From: an uncultured Lachnospiraceae bacterium
GTDB taxonomy: Bacteria; Bacillota; Clostridia; Lachnospirales; Lachnospiraceae
DNA length: 64,000 nucleotides
Direction of reading: 5' to 3'
Assembly: GCA_900316855.1 (NCBI GenBank)
Contig: ONEK01000001.1
Span: forward strand, 1-64,000
Each line of letters begins with the position of its first letter. The stretch's first letter is position 1. The position numbers and the translations under genes are program-made. The notes beneath the pieces are model-generated. The model was not told the DNA's origin, did no database searches, and saw nothing but the letters and a program-made list of their open reading frames with translations. This document shows positions 17,360 to 25,645 of this stretch, one piece after another.

Positions 17360-18430
17360 TCACAGATCCCGCGCGAAGCCGTCTGCAGGCGTCCAGGTGT
17401 GCAGCAGGCCGGTGCGGCGCTCGAGAGAACGCCAGATTTTCCTCGCGTAAAACCGGGCGTAAATGGCCTTCCGCTCGATGACCTGGCCGCAGTGCCGGAC
17501 AGGCCCCGGCTTTTTCCCGATCCTCTGGTAGAACGAGGCGTGGGTCCTTTTATATTCCGCGAGCTCCCGGCGGCATTCCTCTGCCGTGAACAGGCGCCCC
17601 TTCCTGTCCTGGTAGTGCATGAAGCTGTAGATGTTCTGCTCCGAGCTCCAGTAGCCGTTCGATACGTTGTGGCGCGCCCAGTATTTCGGCGCGATGATGT
17701 ACTGACAGGTTTCGGACGTCAGCGCAGCCAGCACCGCAAACGAGGAGTTCGACAGGATCAGGTAGCGGGCGTTCCTGAGCGTGACGTAGTCTTTGCCCAT
17801 ATCGAAGTGGTGAATCTCGTATTCCGGCAGGACCTTGCGGGCGGCCTCCTCATCCTCGGTCACGACCATGAAGTGCATGTCGGGACGGAGCTTCTTCATA
17901 TTGGCGATGGCGTTCGTCCAGTATGTCCGGTCGAGGTACAGCTGGGGATTGTTCGTATACTCCCCTCCCCGCATGTTGATGATGCACAGGTTGTCCTTCG
18001 TGTATTCGTGCGAATCATATTCCGGCCTGACATGGAGCCATTGACGGATTTCGTCGCGACAGGGGAGGAAATAGCTCTCATCCTGCATGTTGCCGTAGAT
18101 CAGGGTGTTGTCCGGGATGTGGTACAGCTTCTCGTCCGGACCGGAGATGTAGCAGCCGTGCGTCATGTCGTGGCGGGAGGAACCGGTATAGACCCGCTCG
18201 TCCTTCTCGTGGTATTCGTTCATGGACGCCTTTTCCTCCGGGGTGATGTCATGCCCCAGATCGATATCCATGAAGTACATTCCCTTGTGGGAGTGGGGGT
18301 TGTTCGCAAACTGCTGCCGGTTGGCGCAGCCGAATTCATAGCCGTTCGCCTTCGCGAGGGCACGGGCCGTGATGTAACAGAAAAGATGATTGCCGAGGCC
18401 ATAGCCCCGGATGAATTCCATACCGATCAT
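17360..18430 (-). CDS. GT11-like glycosyltransferase
   Basis: 356 aa, soluble. The first motif, RGYGLGNHLFCYITARALA, matches the GGLGNQxFQY element of family 11 (alpha-1,2-fucosyltransferases). INMRGGEY stands where the family has HxRRGDY, and SNSSFAVLAAL stands at the SNSSFSWW position. The His and one Arg of the canonical donor motif are replaced, so the donor may not be GDP-fucose. The start codon overlaps the stop of the ABC flippase gene (ATGA), and GAGGAAG precedes it, which indicates translational coupling. Confidence 0.78.
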   Translation of the reverse strand: MIGMEFIRGYGLGNHLFCYITARALAKANGYEFGCANRQQFANNPHSHKGMYFMDIDLGHDITPEEKASMNEYHEKDERVYTGSSRHDMTHGCYISGPDEKLYHIPDNTLIYGNMQDESYFLPCRDEIRQWLHVRPEYDSHEYTKDNLCIINMRGGEYTNNPQLYLDRTYWTNAIANMKKLRPDMHFMVVTEDEEAARKVLPEYEIHHFDMGKDYVTLRNARYLILSNSSFAVLAALTSETCQYIIAPKYWARHNVSNGYWSSEQNIYSFMHYQDRKGRLFTAEECRRELAEYKRTHASFYQRIGKKPGPVRHCGQVIERKAIYARFYARKIWRSLERRTGLLHTWTPADGFARDL

Positions 18431-20325
18431 TGTGCTTCCTCGTGCAGGATCCGGCTGTGATCAAGCCGCGTTTCAGTGATCTTCTCACCCTCGACCTTAT
18501 AGATGATATCGCAGTTCTCGATGGTGTTGAGGCGGTGGGCAATGATGACCATCGTCTTGCGGCCGTGGAAGGAATTGATGGCATCCATGAGCGCCTTTTC
18601 GGTCTCGTTGTCGAGCGCGGACGTCGCTTCGTCGAACACCAGGATCTCCGGATTGTGATACAGCGCACGCGCGATGCCGATCCTCTGGCGCTGACCGCCG
18701 GAGAGGCGGACGCCCCGGTCGCCGATCCTGGTGTCGAGCCCTTCGGGCAGCGAGCGGACGAACTCATCGAGCTGGGCTTCCTTTAAGACCTCCCAGATCC
18801 GCTTTTCGCTGATCTTGTCCGCGTCAATGCCGAACGCGACGTTTTCGCGGATGGATTCGTCCACCATATAGATGCTCTGCGGGATGTAGCCGATCTGCGC
18901 AAGCCACGAATCGTAGTTCGAGAAGATGTTGTGCCCGTCGCAGAGGATCTCGCCCTCATTGGCATGCAGGAGTCCCAGCAGGATATCGACGAGCGTCGAC
19001 TTGCCGGCGCCGGACGGCCCCATGATGCCGACGGATTTCCCCTTCGGGACGACCATGCCGGTATCCGTCAGGATGTTGCGGTCGCCGTCGGGGTAGCGGA
19101 ACGTGACGTGACGGAGCTCGATCCGGTCCTCCAGGGAGAGGGCGGGTCCTGAGATCTGTGCCTTTCTTGCCTGCAGCTCCCGGTCGGAGCGGACGCTGTC
19201 CGAGAGATTGTCGTAGAGATAGTTGAGCGAGGGCTCCTGATAGGCGACCTGCGTCATGTAGGTGTTGATGCGGTTGACACTGGGCATGATCCGGACCGCC
19301 GCGACTGCGAAGGCCATGAACTGCGGAATGAGCTTCGTCACATTGCCGCCCGTCAGCATGAAGATCAGCACGTAGCCGAGCACCGCTACCATGAACACGG
19401 TCTCGATCATGAGACGCGGCAGGTTGTTGAGCACGGCGTAATCCGTCGCGACATCCGCGCCGATGCGGCCGCTTTCATAATAGTTGCGGACGAAAAACTC
19501 CTGACGGTTTAACACCTTCACGTCCTTCAGGCCGTAGATGGCCTGAAGACGCCACTTCGCGATGCGGGACTGAATGTTCTGGTTGCGGGCGCCGACGCTG
19601 TTGAGGCGCGGCTTCAGGAATTTGTTGTTGATCCAGGTCATGAACAGCAGGATCGCGAGGATGAACGCGGTCATCTGCCAGTTGATGGTGAGCAGTACGG
19701 CACCGAGGAAGATGGTGACCACGACCTCCGTCGCCATCTGCAGCAGCGCAAGGATCAGCTGGAACGCCTGCGGGATGTCCGAATCCGTGATGCGGAATAC
19801 CGTCGGGATATCCGCTCCGAGATACTCCTCATACGGCCGGTTCAGGAACTCCTGCAGCACGCGGCTGATCATCCGGTTCCTCGCATGGGCGATGAAGTGA
19901 TTCTGCTTCTTCGTAAGAAACAGGAGATAGAGATTCTTCACAATGAAAATGACGATGAGTGCCGCCAGCAGCACCATGGTGAGGCGGACGGGATCGTGCA
20001 GTCCCATCTTAGTGAGAATGGCGCCAAGGGGCGGATGGCGGTCGATGGAATGCATCATGTCCTGCGGCTCCATGATGATGTTGCCGATCGGGACGAGCAT
20101 GGAGACACCGAGTGTCTCGAAAAGGCCCCCGATCAGGATCATGATCCCGAGGAGGATGACCTGGCGCTTCTGTCTGCTGTCAAGGATAAAACTGACCTTT
20201 TTCAGCAGGGGGATCCTTGCGGTTTCCTCCCGGGCGGTCTGCTGTGACGTGATGGTACTCAAGCTGCATCCGGCTCCTTTGACAATTACTGGGTGACGCC
20301 GCGGCATGTCCCTGCAAAATGACAT
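18427..20325 (-). CDS. ABC transporter, lipid-linked oligosaccharide flippase type (PglK-like)
   Basis: An ABC half-transporter of up to 632 aa with six membrane helices at about residues 55-370 and an ATPase domain after about 405. The ATPase has Walker A GPSGAGKS, Q-loop PQS, signature LSGGQRQR, Walker B ILVFDEATSALD and switch His in IIAHR. The membrane part resembles PglK-type flippases more than drug or lipid A exporters. Together with the glycosyltransferases behind it, export of a lipid-linked glycan is the best guess. The start is uncertain: ATG at 20325 has GAGG five bases upstream, while TTG at 20262 has AAAGGAG farther off and removes a non-conserved-looking N-terminus. Confidence 0.85.
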   Translation of the reverse strand: MSFCRDMPRRHPVIVKGAGCSLSTITSQQTAREETARIPLLKKVSFILDSRQKRQVILLGIMILIGGLFETLGVSMLVPIGNIIMEPQDMMHSIDRHPPLGAILTKMGLHDPVRLTMVLLAALIVIFIVKNLYLLFLTKKQNHFIAHARNRMISRVLQEFLNRPYEEYLGADIPTVFRITDSDIPQAFQLILALLQMATEVVVTIFLGAVLLTINWQMTAFILAILLFMTWINNKFLKPRLNSVGARNQNIQSRIAKWRLQAIYGLKDVKVLNRQEFFVRNYYESGRIGADVATDYAVLNNLPRLMIETVFMVAVLGYVLIFMLTGGNVTKLIPQFMAFAVAAVRIMPSVNRINTYMTQVAYQEPSLNYLYDNLSDSVRSDRELQARKAQISGPALSLEDRIELRHVTFRYPDGDRNILTDTGMVVPKGKSVGIMGPSGAGKSTLVDILLGLLHANEGEILCDGHNIFSNYDSWLAQIGYIPQSIYMVDESIRENVAFGIDADKISEKRIWEVLKEAQLDEFVRSLPEGLDTRIGDRGVRLSGGQRQRIGIARALYHNPEILVFDEATSALDNETEKALMDAINSFHGRKTMVIIAHRLNTIENCDIIYKVEGEKITETRLDHSRILHEEAQ

Positions 20326-20341
20326 TTTGACCTCGGCGGAA

Positions 20342-20367
20342 TTTCATGCGATACTTTCATGCGATAC
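20342..20367. repeat. tandem duplication of 13 bases
   Basis: TTTCATGCGATAC occurs twice in direct tandem in the divergent gap between the flippase and D,D-carboxypeptidase genes. It might be a protein-binding site pair or a replication slip; the sequence does not decide. Confidence 0.6.
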
Positions 20368-20434
20368 TCAGGGCTTTCGCCCGCTGAGCGAAATACATCG
20401 AAGCATTATACCATGAACCCGACGGGGTGTCATA

Positions 20435-21670
20435 ATGTCCGGAAGAAACCACTCGTACAATTCCATAGACGAAATGACCGACGAGGAATATGAGGCCTAT
20501 CTCCGGAGGAAGAGGCGGCAGCAGGCAAAACGCCGGAAGCTTATGAAGGAGCGGAAAAGGAAACAGGCGATGCGCAAATTCGGCATCCTGAGCCTCATCG
20601 CGGCTGCGCTTGTCGTATCGCTCCTGTTTCTGTCCCACACCCTGCGGAAGTCCCGCAGCGCTGATGCGGCGAAGGCTAAGGAGGACAATACCTCCGGCTG
20701 GAACCGCATCTCCAATACCGGTCTGACCGGTGAGGACGCTTCAGAGGTCATCACGGCAGGCGAAGCGGCATCGTCCGTGAGCACGGCAGATGCAGCTGTG
20801 ACAGAGAACCTGAATTCCAACACGTCCTTTGCCGAGACGGACGCGACGCAGCAGATTCCCGAGATCGAGGATCCGAATGCGCAGGGGCTGACCGGGACCG
20901 ACTACGTGGACTCTGATTACGCCATCCTCGCGGATGCGGATACCGGTGAAATCCTTGCGGAGAAAAACGCCTACGCCCGCATGGTTCCCGCCTCCATGAC
21001 GAAGGTGCTGACGCTGCTCGTTGCGGCTGAGGACATCCCGGAGGAGCGTCTGGACGAAATGGTGACCGTGCCGCAGGAGGTGACGGACGAGGCGTTCCGC
21101 GAGGGCTCCACAAACGTGGGGTATCTCGCCGGGGAGCAGACGACGATCCGTGACCTGTTTTACGGGGCGGCGCTCCATTCCGGCGGGGACGCGACGCTCG
21201 AGCTCGCTTACGTCGCGGCGGGATCCGTGGACGCGTTCGTGCAGGAGATGAATGACAGACTCGGGGAGCTGGGTCTTTCGGAGACCGCGCACTTCACGAA
21301 TCCGGTCGGCATGTACAGCGCAGACCATTACTGCACGGTTTACGACATGGCGGTTATCATGAACGAAGCCATGAAAAATGATTTCCTGCGGACCGTGATG
21401 GCGACGCACACCTATACCGTCACGCCGACCGCAGAGCATCCGGAGGGCATCGAAATATCGAACTGGTTCCTCCGCAAGATCGAGGACAAGGACTGCCACG
21501 GCAGGGTTGTTGCCGCCAAGACCGGCTACGTCGATGAATCCGGCAACTGCGCCGTCAGCTTCCAACAGTCGGATTCCGGCGGCAGCTATATCTGCGTGAC
21601 AGGAAAGGCGGCCAGCAACTGGCGCTGCATCTACGACCATGTTGCGCTGTATGACGAGTTTACAAGGTAG
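20435..21670 (+). CDS. D-alanyl-D-alanine carboxypeptidase (PBP5/6, peptidase S11 family)
   Basis: 411 aa. A strongly basic cytoplasmic tail (residues 23-48) leads to one membrane helix (about 49-68), so this enzyme is N-terminally anchored, unlike the usual PBP5 with a C-terminal amphipathic anchor. After a linker to about 150 come the S11 motifs: SMTK with nucleophile Ser187 and Lys190, SGG at 249-251 in place of the usual SxN, and KTG at 362-364. It trims the terminal D-Ala of peptidoglycan stem peptides outside the cell. The replacement of Asn in the second motif is worth noting. A sulfatase-fold gene follows after 40 bases. Confidence 0.88.
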   Translation: MSGRNHSYNSIDEMTDEEYEAYLRRKRRQQAKRRKLMKERKRKQAMRKFGILSLIAAALVVSLLFLSHTLRKSRSADAAKAKEDNTSGWNRISNTGLTGEDASEVITAGEAASSVSTADAAVTENLNSNTSFAETDATQQIPEIEDPNAQGLTGTDYVDSDYAILADADTGEILAEKNAYARMVPASMTKVLTLLVAAEDIPEERLDEMVTVPQEVTDEAFREGSTNVGYLAGEQTTIRDLFYGAALHSGGDATLELAYVAAGSVDAFVQEMNDRLGELGLSETAHFTNPVGMYSADHYCTVYDMAVIMNEAMKNDFLRTVMATHTYTVTPTAEHPEGIEISNWFLRKIEDKDCHGRVVAAKTGYVDESGNCAVSFQQSDSGGSYICVTGKAASNWRCIYDHVALYDEFTR

Positions 21671-21710
21671 TGTTACAGGAAATAACAGGATCAGGTTCAA
21701 TCAGTAAGTC

Positions 21711-24296
21711 ATGAAATGGTTTCACAGCAGCCTGCGCAGTCTGGAGGGGAGGATCGCGGCAGGGACAATTGCAGCTTTGCTTCTCATAGGAATACTCCGC
21801 GTCGTCTGGCTCGATGTGCACTATCCGCAGGTCGATGTTCCCCTCGAGACGGTCCTGGGCGGGGAGGATGAGAATCTTACAAGCCTTTCGCGCGAAGGTG
21901 ACAAGCTCATTGCGGACACGAACCGGCCGCAGATCCTGTTTGCGCTGGACGAGCCGGTGCGCATCCGGGAGATTCAGTTCGACATCGGCAGCATCAGCCG
22001 CATGAACTGCCGCTGGTACATCGACCTCACTGACAGCTGGCAGCAGGGCGACACGATCATGAAGGAGGGCCGGAACTACGTCACATTTGAGGACTCCGGC
22101 ACCGATACGCGCCTCATTCAGATGACTCCGGTCACGCTGCGCGGCGTTTCGTTCGAGCTGCAGTCGTTCACGATCAACCCCCACTCCCATTTCCTGTTCG
22201 TCACGTTCCGGGCGGTTCTGCTCCTTGCGGCGGTGTTCGTCCTGCTGGAATTCATCCTGTTCACCATGATGAGGCGCTTCTTCGAAAACGGGGAGAAGCA
22301 TTTCGGCATTGTATTTGTGCTCCTCACCGGGCTGCAGATTTTTCTGGATCTGTTCTTCGTCATCCTGTACTACACGGCGGAGTGGGAGGGCTACGAGATC
22401 GCCTATTACTTCCTGATGGTGTTTGCGGAGAGCGGGTTTGTGCTGCTGACGCAGATCCCCGACGCGCACAAGAGGGAGCTGCCCGCGCTCCGGATCATAC
22501 TGCTGACCCTGTTCGTGTTCGGTCTCGTCGAGACCGGCTACGGGGATACGTTTCAGCTGGGCAAGGGCATTGCCGTCTTCGGGAACCTCCTGATCTACGC
22601 TTTCCCCTACTGTGTGTTCTGGTCAGCCTGCGGCAATCACCTGCGCCGGTTTACCTACACACTGCCGACGGCGCTGTGGCTGTTCATCGGCATGGTGAAC
22701 CACTACTACTTCGAATTCCGTTCGCAGGCGCTGGAGTTTGCGGACATTTCGATGGCGCGCACCGCGGCCAATGTCATGGGGCAGTACCACCTCGACGTGA
22801 CGCAGCAGGTGCTGTACGTCTATGTGGGCTCGGCACTCCTTTTTGCCGCGGCATCGACGGAGAGCATCCGCGCATTCCGGAGGAAATCGTTAAAGAGCCG
22901 GATCCCGGCACTTATTCCGGCTGTGTTCACACTCTTCTGGGTCCCGCTGGAGAAACCGTACGTCTCGCTGTGGAATACGAATACGGCAACAAAATACAAC
23001 GGCTACGCGCTGAGCTTCTTCTCGTATATGGAGAAGGCGCTGGAAAAGCCAACGCCCGCGGGCTATTCCGCGAAGGAGACCGAGGAGCTGCTGTCCCGCT
23101 ATGTGACGGCAGGCTCAGGGGATGCGGGAGGGAGCGGCACACCCGCGGCAGCAGAGGGCGCGGGCAGCACCGGCATCCCTGAAGCCCAAAGCGGCGGCGC
23201 TGTGAACGTCATCGTCCTCATGGACGAAGCCTTCGCTGATCTGCCCGCGACATACGGATTCGAGACGGACGTCGACGAGCTGCCGTTCATCCATTCGCTC
23301 TCTGGCAGCAACGTGCGCAAGGGCTGGATGCTGTCGTCTGTGTTCGGCGGCACGACGGCCAACACGGAATACGAATTCCTGACGGGAAATTCCACGGCAT
23401 TTCTCAATGCCGAGAGCGTGCCCTACACCCAGTACCTGAACTCGGAGCAGGAATCACTTGCCTGGCTTCTGAAGGAGCGCGGCTTCTATGCTCAGGCGTT
23501 TCACCCCTACTACGAGTCCGGCTACAAGCGCTATCAGGTCTATCCGCTCCTAGGCTTTGATGATTTCCATTCCCTCGAGGACGGGCTGAAGTACAGCGAA
23601 AAGCTGCGCTCCTACGTGAGCGACGCGGCTGATTTCAGCGATGTCATTGACATTTATGAGAATAAGGCTCCGGGGCAGAAGCTGTTCCTGTTCAACGTGA
23701 CGATGCAGAATCACGGCTCGTACAACACGGATACGCCGGCGGTGGATGTCACGGTGCGTCCGTCGAACCCGGAGTATCAGCTGCCGCAGCTGCTGGAATA
23801 CCTGGCGCTTGCGCACGCAACCGACGCGGCGTTCGGAGAGCTGGTTGATTATTTCGAGGACGTGGAGGAGAAGACGGTTATCCTCCTGTTCGGTGATCAT
23901 CAGCCGGGCATGCTGGACTCCACGTATGAGGTCTTTGCGCCGAAGATGTATGAGGACGGCGCGGACGTAGCGGAGCGGGAGAAGAAGTATACCGTTCCCT
24001 ATGTGCTGTGGGCCAACTACGATCTTAAGAGCGATCCGGCAGACGTCATCAGTCCGGGATTTCTGCGCTCCTACCTTCTTGAAAACGCCGGCATCGAGGG
24101 GAGCGCCTATGACCGGTACCTTCAGGAAGTCAGAAAGAGCGTGCCGGCCGTCAACATTCTCGGCTTTGCGGATGAAGACGGGGTCCTGCATGACATCACG
24201 GAGCTCGGCGGGAACGAAACGCTGGTGGACTACCGCAAGGCCGCATATTACAATCTGTTTGATCACAGTCACGTGAAGAAGGAATTTTTCAACTGA
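21711..24296 (+). CDS. LTA synthase/phosphoglycerol transferase-like sulfatase-fold membrane protein
   Basis: 861 aa. One N-terminal helix (about 15-32) is followed by an outer domain of about 120 residues, then a block of membrane helices (about 160-420) and a C-terminal catalytic domain. In that domain NVIVLMDEAFADL starts the alkaline-phosphatase superfamily fold, GGTTANTEYEFLTGNS carries the presumed nucleophile Thr549, LFGDHQPG supplies metal ligands, and NHGSY is also typical. It should transfer a phosphoglycerol-type group from a lipid to an envelope polymer. The long outer domain between the first helix and the other helices differs from classic LtaS (about 640 aa). It lies in an envelope cluster after the D,D-carboxypeptidase gene. 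Confidence 0.82.
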   Translation: MKWFHSSLRSLEGRIAAGTIAALLLIGILRVVWLDVHYPQVDVPLETVLGGEDENLTSLSREGDKLIADTNRPQILFALDEPVRIREIQFDIGSISRMNCRWYIDLTDSWQQGDTIMKEGRNYVTFEDSGTDTRLIQMTPVTLRGVSFELQSFTINPHSHFLFVTFRAVLLLAAVFVLLEFILFTMMRRFFENGEKHFGIVFVLLTGLQIFLDLFFVILYYTAEWEGYEIAYYFLMVFAESGFVLLTQIPDAHKRELPALRIILLTLFVFGLVETGYGDTFQLGKGIAVFGNLLIYAFPYCVFWSACGNHLRRFTYTLPTALWLFIGMVNHYYFEFRSQALEFADISMARTAANVMGQYHLDVTQQVLYVYVGSALLFAAASTESIRAFRRKSLKSRIPALIPAVFTLFWVPLEKPYVSLWNTNTATKYNGYALSFFSYMEKALEKPTPAGYSAKETEELLSRYVTAGSGDAGGSGTPAAAEGAGSTGIPEAQSGGAVNVIVLMDEAFADLPATYGFETDVDELPFIHSLSGSNVRKGWMLSSVFGGTTANTEYEFLTGNSTAFLNAESVPYTQYLNSEQESLAWLLKERGFYAQAFHPYYESGYKRYQVYPLLGFDDFHSLEDGLKYSEKLRSYVSDAADFSDVIDIYENKAPGQKLFLFNVTMQNHGSYNTDTPAVDVTVRPSNPEYQLPQLLEYLALAHATDAAFGELVDYFEDVEEKTVILLFGDHQPGMLDSTYEVFAPKMYEDGADVAEREKKYTVPYVLWANYDLKSDPADVISPGFLRSYLLENAGIEGSAYDRYLQEVRKSVPAVNILGFADEDGVLHDITELGGNETLVDYRKAAYYNLFDHSHVKKEFFN

Positions 24297-24318
24297 CGGA
24301 CAGGAGGAAGGATCTGCT

Positions 24319-24798
24319 ATGGAGAAAATTGCAAGCTTTACCGTAAACCATCTGAAGCTGGAGCCGGGCATCTACGTCTCCCGCAAGGATCATTTCGGGA
24401 GCGTTACGCTCACGACGTTTGACCTCAGGATGACGGCACCGAACCGTGAACCGGTCATGAACACCGCCGAGCTGCACACGATCGAGCACCTCGGGGCAAC
24501 GTTCCTGCGTAATGACCCCGACTGGAAGGAGCATGTTGTCTACTTCGGACCGATGGGCTGCCGCACGGGCTGCTACATGGTGCTGGAGGGCGACCTGGAT
24601 TCGGGGGACGTCGTGGATCTCGTCACGAGGATGTTCGAGTTCATCCGCGACTTCGAGGGAGCGATCCCGGGTGCCGCGGCAAGGGACTGCGGCAACTACC
24701 TTGACCAGAACCTCGGCATGGCGAAGTGGCTTGCAAAGCGCTACCTGGACAATACGCTCTACGGCATCACACAGCAGCACCTCGTCTATCCGGAGTAA
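24319..24798 (+). CDS. luxS: S-ribosylhomocysteine lyase (autoinducer-2 synthase)
   Basis: Cleaves S-ribosylhomocysteine to homocysteine and DPD, the precursor of autoinducer-2, in the activated methyl cycle. 159 aa, full length. The metal site is visible as HTIEH (His53, His57, with Glu56) and Cys124 in RDCGNYL. Catalytic Cys81 is in FGPMGCRTG. A strong GGAGGAAGGA site precedes the ATG. It lies 22 bases after the sulfatase-fold gene and five bases before the next gene. No pfs gene is adjacent. Confidence 0.97.
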   Translation: MEKIASFTVNHLKLEPGIYVSRKDHFGSVTLTTFDLRMTAPNREPVMNTAELHTIEHLGATFLRNDPDWKEHVVYFGPMGCRTGCYMVLEGDLDSGDVVDLVTRMFEFIRDFEGAIPGAAARDCGNYLDQNLGMAKWLAKRYLDNTLYGITQQHLVYPE

Positions 24799-24803
24799 GT
24801 CTC

Positions 24804-25520
24804 ATGGCGGCGGAAAAGGTCTGCATTTACCATATCGCGGAGATCTACCTGTACGAATACTACCATCAGCCGGAGTCCTATGAGATTCCGGAGGAGGATG
24901 CCGTGGCGCCGCTCCTTGCGGCGGCAGGGGAGCAGGAGAAGAAGGGCGGCCTGCCCGCGGCGATGCAGGATTATGAGAAGGCACTGAAATGGAATCCCGT
25001 TTCGACGGAGATTTATTTCCGGCTGATCGACTGCTGTTACCGGCTGAATAACCTCGAGCTGCTGCATACATACACGCTCGAAGTGTACCCCTACCTTGCG
25101 ACGCGGGCGGAGCTTGCGCAGTACTACCGGTACCTGGGCTATTACCATCTCGAGAAGATGCACCCGGCTCTTGCCATGGCTCTCTACCGCTACAGCACGT
25201 ACTTCGAGCCCGGCGACAGCGCGGAGCATGAAATCCGGTATCTCGAGGCTGCCATGGAGCACAGCGAGCCGAAGCGCACGCCCCAGGAGCTGCAGAATAT
25301 CCTGACGAAGGCAGGCATCCCTGTCCGCGCGAATGCCGTGACGCTGGCACTCCTTGTGAAAGCCGGGGAGGAAGCGGAGCAGCGCTCGGACAAGGCCCTG
25401 AAGGACGGAAACGACGACGCGGAGCAGAACTGGCGGCAGCAGGCTGTCGACTGCTATCAGATGGTGTACGACCTGACGCAGGACGAGGAGATCGAGAACC
25501 GCCTGCGCACATTGCTATAA
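24804..25520 (+). CDS. TPR-like helical repeat protein
   Basis: 238 aa, soluble, almost all helical. Residues about 35-160 form TPR-like helix pairs (for instance PAAMQDYEKALKWNP and MHPALAMALYRYSTYFEPGD). The C-terminal third is acidic, with a last helical repeat near VDCYQMVYDLTQ. It probably binds a protein partner; no catalytic motif is visible. The ATG at 24804 has GGAG nine bases before it, inside the end of luxS, so it is likely translated together with luxS. A hairpin follows. Confidence 0.75.
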   Translation: MAAEKVCIYHIAEIYLYEYYHQPESYEIPEEDAVAPLLAAAGEQEKKGGLPAAMQDYEKALKWNPVSTEIYFRLIDCCYRLNNLELLHTYTLEVYPYLATRAELAQYYRYLGYYHLEKMHPALAMALYRYSTYFEPGDSAEHEIRYLEAAMEHSEPKRTPQELQNILTKAGIPVRANAVTLALLVKAGEEAEQRSDKALKDGNDDAEQNWRQQAVDCYQMVYDLTQDEEIENRLRTLL

Positions 25521-25568
25521 CCTGCCTTGCAGGTATATTTTCCAATCACTTTCGACATAGTGTTGAAC

Positions 25569-25602
25569 ATACCCCCCGCCGCAGTCTGTGCGGCGGGGGG
25601 TA
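25569..25602. terminator. long GC-rich hairpin between convergent genes
   Basis: A nearly perfect 15-bp stem (ATACCCCCCGCCGCA and its complement) with a three-base loop stands between the TPR-like gene and the convergent glycosidase gene. T runs are weak on both sides, but the position suggests a bidirectional terminator. Confidence 0.7.
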
Positions 25603-25645
25603 TTTCGGCAATTTACTGAACAGAGTGAACGCAGGGCGGGAATAA

